A DNA stretch of 64,000 bases from an uncultured Prevotellaceae bacterium. Lineage in GTDB: Bacteria; Bacteroidota; Bacteroidia; Bacteroidales; Bacteroidaceae. Positions 63,090 to 64,000 of this stretch are shown in pieces. Positions within the stretch are counted from its first letter, which is position 1. Each line of letters starts with the position of its first letter. Where the stretch lies: contig ONLL01000001.1 of assembly GCA_900318685.1 (NCBI GenBank), positions 152,047-216,046 on the forward strand, in the 5' to 3' direction. The notes under the pieces were generated by a model, which was given only the letters and a program-made list of their open reading frames with translations, did not search any database and was not told the origin of the DNA. Both the position numbers and the translations under genes were made by a program.

Positions 63090-64000
63090 TTATTTGTTGA
63101 ATTGTATCTTTCCGTTCTCTATATACAGACCCTTGGCGGGACGCTGGCGCAGCTGGCGGCCCTGCATGTCGTAGTAGCGGTGGGTGCCGTCGCTGTCGAT
63201 GGTGTGGATGGTGCCGATGCCCTGTCGGCGGGGAAGTCCTGGATGCCGAATTCGTCATCCTCACCCTCGGTGTGGGAAACATACATCGGATCATAGGCAT
63301 AGTAGCCATCGCTCTCGTAGGGCGAGAAGAAGGCACGGAAGGTGCCGATGTAGGCGCCTTGGTAGCCGGGGGCATTGCTGATGCGGCGGAAACATCCGTC
63401 GTTCGACATGGTGTGGGCTTTCATCGCAGCGGCATCATCGTTGCTGATGTTGTGGAAGGTGCCGCGCCACTGGCCGATGACCTCGGGGGTCTCGCCCACG
63501 TCGTAGACTTCGCCTGCAGCCAACTCCCGCACCACGGGGATGTCGACGGGTGTGGTGGCGATGGTCACATCGTTGGCCTCAAGGCGCAGTTCTCCATAGT
63601 TCACCACCACCACGTAGGGGTGTCCGGCGTAGAGGATATTTGGTGCCTCGCTGATGTCGTCGACGTTCTCGTAGCGCGCCTCATGGAAGATGAGCTCGCG
63701 ATAGTGGTTGTCGACGGAATAGAGCGTGTAATACTGCACGTAGCGGTTGTTGCCCGTCTGCTTGTATATGTCGAGGTCGAAGGGCAGACATACGGTGTAG
63801 GCGCGGCTTTCCCACCCTATGCCGTTCTCTATGGCACGCAGCGTGCGGTTGCTGATGCTCACGCTCACCATCTTTCCTGCCGCCTGGGCGAGGATGGCGC
63901 TGTTGTCGGCCAGGTCGGTGAGGAGCACGTCGGGATAGCTATTGTAGTAATAGCCGTCGTAGGCGAGTCCGTTCTCGTAGGCGGTGATGCCGCTGGCGCC
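63090..64000 (-). CDS. Large surface-type protein, partial, with apparent frameshift near its C-terminus
   Basis: Open at the right edge. One frame reads from 64000 to a stop at 63119. Its last 25 residues are a meaningless Ser/Thr/Ala/Arg-rich run. The neighbouring frame, from about 63235 to the TAA at 63090-63092, encodes GIGTIHTIDSDGTHRYYDMQ, then a G-R...K-G-L-Y-I-E-N-G-K tail typical of Prevotella secreted proteins. One missing base in the GGG (63220-63222) or GGGG (63230-63233) run would join them. Upstream are repeated beta-rich segments (YTVCLPFDLDIYKQTG, HPYVVVVNYGELRL). No enzyme family is recognised. Confidence 0.7.

Overview
The window looks like a chromosomal piece of a Prevotella-type member of the Bacteroidales. 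The evidence is the SusC/SusD pair, a hybrid two-component system (HTCS), Bacteroidetes-style promoters (TAnnTTTGC boxes before many genes), many secreted glycan-degrading enzymes, and C-terminal tails of the type D-L/M-x-G-R...K-G-hydrophobic-x-x-x-G-K. No rRNA, tRNA, CRISPR array or complete insertion sequence was seen.

Layout. 1-6.6 kb (minus): a run from a CDP-alcohol phosphotransferase through a DUF5686 protein to a GH51 arabinofuranosidase and a GH43 enzyme cut by the left edge. 6.7-12.3 kb (plus): an IspD/TarI-like cytidylyltransferase, a THUMP RNA methyltransferase, a dipeptidyl peptidase IV, a DUF559 protein and a hotdog thioesterase. The last three are peppered with a small GC-rich palindromic repeat. 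12.5-28 kb: a divergent GH97/GH43 pair, then an HTCS-led minus-strand operon for pectin (PL22-like, LamG-propeller, GH35-like, CBM9/PKD-like, GH28) that has no SusCD. 28-31.4 kb: the L13-S9-S2-EF-Ts operon with leader, structured spacer and terminator. 31.4-38.8 kb: SusC, SusD, a zinc metallohydrolase lipoprotein and a DUF4302 lipoprotein. 38.9-40.4 kb: a small AT-rich accessory island with a DUF4160/DUF2442 pair. 40.4-48.2 kb: an arabinogalactan operon (GH51, GH2, two-headed esterase, GH53). 48.4-51.1 kb (plus): exported nitroreductase, YicC, Gmk, NadD. 51-61.5 kb (minus): a tightly packed run from a GH127/GH146 beta-L-arabinofuranosidase and an SGNH esterase into a surface-polymer cluster (nucleotidyltransferase-PLP fusion, ornithine-cyclodeaminase-like enzyme, CDP-glycerol-transferase-like enzyme, flippase, acyltransferase). 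61.6-64 kb: a long inverted repeat and a Prevotella-type operon of a beta-barrel protein, a small secreted protein, a 50-residue peptide gene and a large surface protein with an apparent frameshift.

How the parts fit. Most secreted enzymes point to pectin and its arabinan, galactan and arabinogalactan side chains. GH51, GH43 and GH127/146 remove arabinose, GH53 and GH2 cut galactan, and GH28 and the PL22-like lyase act on galacturonan. The HTCS probably senses a pectin oligosaccharide. The most unusual system is the 51-57.6 kb cluster. It reads as a route that makes a cytidylyl-activated amino-alcohol phosphate (or phosphonate) and puts it on an exported surface glycan. This function is inferred from families and gene order only.
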